Source: Pseudocercospora fijiensis CIRAD86 | Taxonomy: Eukaryota > Ascomycota > Dothideomycetes > Mycosphaerellales > Mycosphaerellaceae | Direction: 5' to 3' | Assembly (NCBI RefSeq): GCF_000340215.1 | Contig: NW_006921538.1 | Coordinates: 1,674,001 to 1,738,000, forward strand | DNA: 64,000 nt | In this document: one piece after another, positions 59,085-64,000 of the stretch | How the letters are laid out: each line of letters starts with the position of its first letter | How positions within the stretch are numbered: the first letter of the stretch is position 1 | Position numbers and translations under genes: made by a program | The notes under the pieces: generated by a model | What the model saw: the letters and a program-made list of their open reading frames with translations, nothing else | Told to the model about the DNA's origin: nothing | Database searches by the model: none

Positions 59085-59579
59085 CAACCTGCTTCGTCGA
59101 GCTATTCGCAGCTGGACTGGGAGGAACTTCTGATCGAGCGAGAGAAGCCGAAGCAGAAATCAGACCCATCGTTCGTGGATTGGAAAGACAACGGAAAGGC
59201 CCCACCCATTCAGACAATCTTGGAGTTAGCGTGCAGGAATTTTTGATGTTAGCATGATTGATTCGTTTCGTATTCGGCCTTTTTCTTTTTCTTTTCCATT
59301 CCAGCTGTGCTCTTCGTTCTTTCTTCCTGCCCTCTGCGAAGCTTCTCTCGCCCCGTATTGACATATATGTCTAACCACCCCAGCCCACCTGATCCGAGTC
59401 CCGCCTATACTTTCCAGATTCCGAAGCACCATCCATCCATGTCAAGTACAAGATTCGCAAAACTCCTCGCTGGCCTAATGGGCTGGTAGTTCAAAAATCA
59501 AACTGGTCAAAAATTATCCCTCGAATGGTGCGCTGGTCCTTTAAGCCGTGGTGTCCTGACCCTATTTCTGCGCGCACGA
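59085..59579. other. Convergent intergenic region before the SWIB gene
   Basis: About 500 bases holding the 3' flanks of two convergent genes. A T/C-rich tract lies about 59279-59340. No gene seen. Confidence 0.45.
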
Positions 59580-60645
59580 CTAGCTGACCTCGTCGACCGG
59601 GTACAAGTGGTTGGCTAGAAGTTTGTTCATGGTGAACATATGCACGCTCTCGCCCTTGAAAACCGCTTGCATCTTCTCGTCGCACATGATTTGGCGTTTG
59701 TCTTTTGGATTCTGCAGGTCTCGTTCTTTGACATATTCCCAGATTTTTTTGACGGTTTGTGGTCGCGAGAGCTGGGTTTCTCCCAGCAGCTCAGAGAGGG
59801 GGGCTGAGAGGTTCATGGGTTTCTGCTTGGTTGTCAGTGTAGGTCTTGGGAAAAAAGATCATGTGGGTTGGATTTGGCTTACGTGAAAGCCTCCCTTCTT
59901 CTCTCTTTCTGGCTTCGGCTCGCCGCTCTCGACTTCGCTGTCGTCATCGCTATTGACTTTAGCTGAGCTCTTCTTCTTGGTCTTCTTCTCTTTCTTGATC
60001 GGCTGCTTGCGCTTGGCACCTCCGCCTCTTGTTAATCGCCCTGTGACGGCGTTGAGCTCTGCTTGTAGTCTCGCTGCTAATTGCGCATCTGTCTCTCCTG
60101 TCTTGTTCTTCTTCGCCTTCTTCGGTGCCGGAGAAGCAACGTCAAGTTCACTCGGCTCATCACTCTCGGCTTTGCGCTTGGCTGAGGGCGGAGGTGATGT
60201 TGATGTATCGGCGCCACCATTTGATGCTTCTACTTTGGCAGTGCCATTTGCGGTCGGCGCGGGCTCTGCAACGCCGTTGCTCGTCTCTAGCTTCTGCTGG
60301 GCTTTATCGAATCGTTCCATGATAAGGTCGGTGATTGCGCTCTGGCGACATTGTCAGTACCATTTGCTTCAATTGGGCTGTCACGCCTCTTCTGTGGCCC
60401 TACATACCTTCTGAGCTGTGAGGTCCTCGCCGACTTCATCTTGCAATTCCTTCCGTATGCGCTTCGCGGAAATGGTATTGAGGTCGGACTTGGCGAGGAT
60501 ACGGTCAATGATGACAGCGTAAGCAGCGTGCTGCTCCGCAGGAACTGTGTCGCGTGTTGTCAGTGGTGATCTCTTAGAGCGGACAGATGCCGAGCACATG
60601 AGATAGTACGCATCGCTTGCTCCATATATCAGACTTACGGGCCAT
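59580..60645 (-). CDS. DEK_C and SWIB/MDM2 domain chromatin protein
   Basis: Four exons: 60645-60639 (7 nt, ATGGCCC), 60544-60408, 60341-59883 and 59822-59580. Introns of 94, 66 and 60 nt all have GT..AG ends and matching phases, giving 281 aa. Residues about 4-60 form a DEK_C-like helical domain (AKSDLNTISAKRIRKELQ). The middle (about 65-195) is acidic and Lys-rich with nuclear-localisation-like runs (APKKAKKNK and KKEKKTKKKS). Residues about 200-277 are a SWIB domain with LSELLGETQLSRPQTVKKIW and KRQIMCDEKM. Proteins with this pair, such as yeast Tri1, are nuclear and chromatin-linked. The exact role here is inference. It is divergently transcribed from the deaminase gene. Confidence 0.9.
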
Positions 60646-61325
60646 GGTGATCGATGCGATGTAGTAATGCTATGCTCTTTGCGAAGGCGCAATTGAATGT
60701 TGTGCGCGCGAGAGGTGAGAAGGCGGATGAGAGCCGGCGACAGCGCAGTGTGGTTCGAGTTCGCTTGTTCCAGACTGAGCGAGACCTGTATGTCTGGTAC
60801 CGTACGGCGGTATATAGCGGTCGGTGGCTGGACCCGATGCCGAAGAGGAAGAGTCGCGATCCACTTCACGACGTTCACGTTCACTTCCAGGCTGCGAAGT
60901 TCACTTCGGACGATTGACACTCAGCGCGGAAGTGGAAGTGGATGTGCATGTGCATGTGTTGCTTACTGCTCCAGTTCCGAGATGTACAAGCGCAATTGCA
61001 GATTTGTCTTGAGCGGCATCAATGGGAGTATTCTAGTGGGCAAAGCTACCTGAAGATCGGCCCAGCGTCTGTCTGCTGACAAGGCAAGGTCTGTGCGGAC
61101 GACATCTCTTCACTGATCAACACAACACTTCATGCGCCCTTGTCACTCCTTCATATTGCACTGCTATGTCAGTCGGAAAATGTCAAGATAATACACACGG
61201 CCCAGTATCGCGCAACGCACGCGAGTGCAGTCTCCGAAGTCCGATCGGGGCTTCCATCTGAGACACCACTGCTTCAGGTACCCGCCGTCAGCTCTGCCAT
61301 TGTACTACCCACCAGAACAACAGCC
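60646..61325. promoter_or_regulatory. Shared divergent promoter region of SWIB and deaminase genes
   Basis: 680 bases between divergent start codons. A run of alternating purine/pyrimidine (gtggatgtgcatgtgcatgtg, about 60938-60958) is the only simple pattern. No factor site can be named with confidence. Confidence 0.4.
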
Positions 61326-62437
61326 ATGTCTGTGGATGCTGCGTTCGTCGAAGCGCTTCCAAAAGTTGAGCTGCACGCGCACTTGACCGGCAGTATCAGT
61401 CCCGAATGCCTTCACGAGATCTGGGCACGCAAACAGAGCACGTTGGAGGATCCCCTGTCTGTCTTGCGGCCGCACGGAGCTTACCATGATATCCTCACGT
61501 TCTTCAAGCTTTTTGATGCCTACATCTATGGCCTCTGCGACGATATTGAGACAGTGGCATACGCTACTGGTAGAGTGCTTCAAGACTTCGAGAACGACGG
61601 TGTCAGATATCTCGAACTTCGGACCACACCTCGGGAGTCCAGTGAAACTGGCATGACGAAAGAGATATATGTTCAGACGGTGATCAAGGCGATTGAAGAC
61701 CACGATACGACTACAATGCCGACATACTTGATACTGTCCGTTGACCGGCGTAACACTGCCTCACAAGCTATGGAAGTGGTTGACCTTGCCATGAAGTATC
61801 AAGATCGTGGAGTCGTAGGCATCGATCTATGTGGCAACCCGTTGAAAGGTGAAGTCTCTACCTTCCAGACTGTCTTTTCGCGAGCCAAGGCAAATGGTCT
61901 GAAGGTCACACTGCATTTCGCAGAGGTGCCGGAGTCATCGACCGACCAAGAGCTTCGCACGCTGCTGTCCTTCCAACCAGATCGCTTAGGCCATGTGATC
62001 AACACATCTTCTGAGATCGATTCCATGATCGAAGAGCAAGCCTGTGGTCTCGAGCTTTGTCTTTCATGCAACGTGCATGCCAAAATGCTACCCAATGCCG
62101 GGCGATTCGCGGACCACCATTTTGGTCAATGGTACTCTAGACCGAATGCCATCGCGCTTTGCGTAAGTTCTGCCTTACATTCTCATGACTCCTGCTTGCG
62201 CCACAATGATAGATCACGCTTTGCTTGTCTGCTGACAGAGAACAGACGGATGATGTGGGAGTATTTGGCAGCACCGTGTCGAATGAATATCTCCTCGCTG
62301 GGGAGCACTTTCGTCTTGGCAGGAAGGATCTCACAGCGCTGAGTAGACGTGCTGTGTCATCGATATTTGGTGGAAAGGGTGAGAAGGAGAGATTGCTCAC
62401 TCTACTGGATGACTTCGAGACGAGCATAGTAGGCTAG
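61326..62437 (+). CDS. Adenosine-deaminase-like (ADAL) metal-dependent deaminase
   Basis: Two exons, 61326-62162 and 62246-62437, joined across an 83-nt intron (GTAAGT..ACAG) in phase 0, give 342 aa. ATG 61326 is the first in frame. Metal and substrate motifs of the adenosine/AMP deaminase family are present: HAHL (His17, His19), HFAE (His197, Glu200), RLGH (His223) and CTDDVGVF, created by the splice (Asp281, Asp282). The overall pattern with PKVELHAHLTGS and a LELRTTPR block fits the ADAL subgroup, which in characterised members deaminates N6-substituted AMP rather than adenosine. The length is typical. No signal peptide, so it is probably cytosolic. The spliced TDD motif confirms the intron. 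Confidence 0.9.
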
Positions 62438-62659
62438 ATAGAGCAAGTCGCAGCAACGGCTGCACAGTCCGTCGCAACACCAAAGAGTCACTCATCACTG
62501 TTGTCTGATTCCGATCTTTCGTAGTGTTCACCCTATGAGTCAATGTTCGAATTGATCCCCTGAGAAGGGCGATGACTCCTCCCTCATCCTCCTAAACTCA
62601 CACAAAGGCTCCCAATCCTCCCTAGAATCGAACACTAGCAATTGCCCCTTCGGCGCAAC

Positions 62660-62956
62660 CTATAGGCTGACCGATTCCTGTCCACCGCCTAGGTACACGT
62701 GTTTGAGCAACCTAGTGGGTCTGTACCATCCCCGTTCGCTTTTCGGCAATATAAATCTCCTCCCGCACTCACTTGATGACAGTGCCCTGCGAATGTTCCC
62801 CCTTTCTAGGAACAGTTCGATCAGTACGGGCTCGCGGAGCGAAATATACAGCGAGGTTCTCACCGGATTGCCACCCGTACAGCATTGGCAAACCGAGGTA
62901 CATCCGAGTGTAAGCCCGACGAGGCAGAGTAGTATAGCAATAATTCGGGACAGCAT
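62660..62956 (-). CDS. Possible small secreted Cys-containing protein
   Basis: Frame of 98 codons from ATG 62956. The first 18 residues (MLSRIIAILLCLVGLTLG) look like a signal peptide. Four Cys follow within seven residues (CTSVCQCC), plus one more further on. The rest is polar and basic. There is no family match that I can name. The frame could be chance: it is short and extends upstream without ATG. It lies 409 bases from the divergent eIF3b start and could share its promoter. Confidence 0.3.
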   Translation of the reverse strand: MLSRIIAILLCLVGLTLGCTSVCQCCTGGNPVRTSLYISLREPVLIELFLERGNIRRALSSSECGRRFILPKSERGWYRPTRLLKHVYLGGGQESVSL

Positions 62957-63125
62957 TGCCAGACGTTGTAGGAGGCGTTTGAAGGTAGTTATCACGCACA
63001 GCGCAGTGGATTACTTACGTAATACTGCCTTGCCAGCGGTTCAAAAAATGGCTTCGTTGATTGCCTATGTTCTGCTATTCTATGGTCTAAAATACAGTGT
63101 GAAAATCCTTCTCCTGCCAAGAGGA

Positions 63126-63180
63126 CACGTGTTATCATGTGACTGAGCTTATGTGTCACATGACTGAGCTTATGCGTCAC
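63126..63180. promoter_or_regulatory. E-box-like cluster and 20-bp tandem repeat upstream of eIF3b
   Basis: CACGTG at 63126-63131 is followed by TCATGTGA at 63135-63142 and GTCACATGAC at 63155-63164. A 20-bp unit TGACTGAGCTTATGTGTCAC (63140-63159) is repeated at 63161-63180 with one change. The core is about 190-240 bases before the eIF3b ATG. bHLH factors such as Cbf1 are known to bind CACGTG and RTCACRTG sites; use here is inference. Confidence 0.45.
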
Positions 63181-63365
63181 AGTAGTACATGACTCGTGAG
63201 ATGAGTCGATGCACAACCTGAGGCAAAATCTTGGCGCCCCGCAGACGACTTCAAAATACATCTGAAGCGCGACAACGGATAAGTTTTGTCAGGATATTGC
63301 CGTCGTCGCCTTCTTACAGAACTCGCTGCATACTACAGCGAGACTGCGACGAAACTACTGCAATC

Positions 63366-64000
63366 ATGGCGCCATCATTTGACAACCTCGATGAAGACTT
63401 CGACATTGACGATGAGGAGATTGACTTCTCAGGTAGGCAGGAGCATAGGCAGGGACGATAGTATGGCGACTACTAACGATACACAGACCTTCGCGAGAAG
63501 TTCGAGACGACCATGGAGGATGGTCTGGACACATTCATTGTGATTGATGGCCTGCCGAAGGTGCCCGAGGCCAGCAAGGAGAAGCTCATCAAGTTCTTGC
63601 TGCGAAAGTTGACCACCGTGGGCAAGACCAAAGATGAGAATGTGGTGATGCCGACTGGAGAGGATGGTCTTACTGAGGGATTTGCCTTTGTCGAGTACGA
63701 GACCTCCGCGCAAGCCGCTGCTGCAGTCAAGGCACTCCATGCCACCGCTCTTGACAAGAAGCACACAATCGCCGTGAACAAGCTCACCGACATCGAGCGC
63801 TATGGAAGAGAAGGTAGAATCGATGAGAACTACAAGGCACCAGAGATTGCGCCATTCGAAGAGAAAGAGCATTTGAGATGGTGGTTGGGTGATCCAGAAG
63901 GCAGAGATCAGTTCGTGATGTACCGTGGCGACAATGTAGGCGTCTTCTGGAACGAGAGAGAAGCGCAGCCAGAACCAGTCGTGGATCGACAGCACTGGAC
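63366..64000 (+). CDS. PRT1: Translation initiation factor eIF3 subunit b, 5' part
   Basis: Exon 1 (63366-63432) and exon 2 (63487 to the window end) are separated by a 54-nt intron (GTAGGC..ACAG). The junction codon makes Asp in FSDLREKF, the expected sequence. The first 193 residues are seen. An acidic N-terminus is followed by an RRM with RNP2-like FIVIDGLP and RNP1-like EGFAFVEY, and then the start of the WD-repeat-like domain ([17 protein letters not shown]). eIF3b is a core scaffold of the eIF3 complex, which binds the 40S ribosomal subunit; its RRM contacts other eIF3 subunits. The gene runs off the window, so its 3' end cannot be judged. Confidence 0.95.

Overview
The window looks like nuclear DNA of a filamentous ascomycete, most likely a Dothideomycete close to Mycosphaerellales. 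The reasons are short introns (about 48-94 nt) with GT..AG ends, typical fungal gene families, and long transposon blocks in which CA and TG have been turned into TA, the signature of repeat-induced point mutation (RIP). For example, bases 3601-3660 hold 12 TA, one TG and no CA. The genus is inference only.

Region 1 to about 35,990 is one mutated transposon block. The outer element (A) is a Ty3/Gypsy chromovirus already running at base 1. A second chromovirus (B, 2314-22332, 346-bp LTRs, 5-bp AGTAC target duplication) sits inside the reverse transcriptase of A. A third, very large chromovirus (D, 2877-15992, 188-bp LTRs) sits inside the gag of B. D carries gag-pol plus a third frame of about 1,600 codons after the chromodomain whose function I do not recognise; this is the most unusual object in the window. 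A second copy of family A (C, about 26388-34174) follows in tandem, then an LTR fragment, an unidentified relic, and a 375-bp MITE-like element exactly at the edge of the mutated block.

Region 36,000-43,430 is ordinary genic DNA: a ZW10/Dsl1-like tethering protein (minus) and a secreted gamma-glutamyltranspeptidase (plus), divergently arranged. A Mutator-like DNA transposon (43432-46848, 43-bp perfect terminal inverted repeats, 9-bp target duplication) follows. Its interior is RIP-mutated but its ends are not.

Region 46,850-64,000 is genic: a PAQR/Izh-type seven-helix membrane protein; a DUF1749 alpha/beta hydrolase; a disordered protein with a CxxC...CxxC zinc motif (two open frames that I join across an intron); a four-helix membrane protein; a possible gene broken by one in-frame TAG; a small basic disordered protein; a DEK_C-SWIB chromatin protein (four exons, the first only 7 nt); an adenosine-deaminase-like enzyme; a possible small secreted protein; and the 5' part of translation initiation factor eIF3b, cut by the window end. 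The genes do not form an evident pathway or metabolite cluster. No tRNA, rRNA or CRISPR array was seen.
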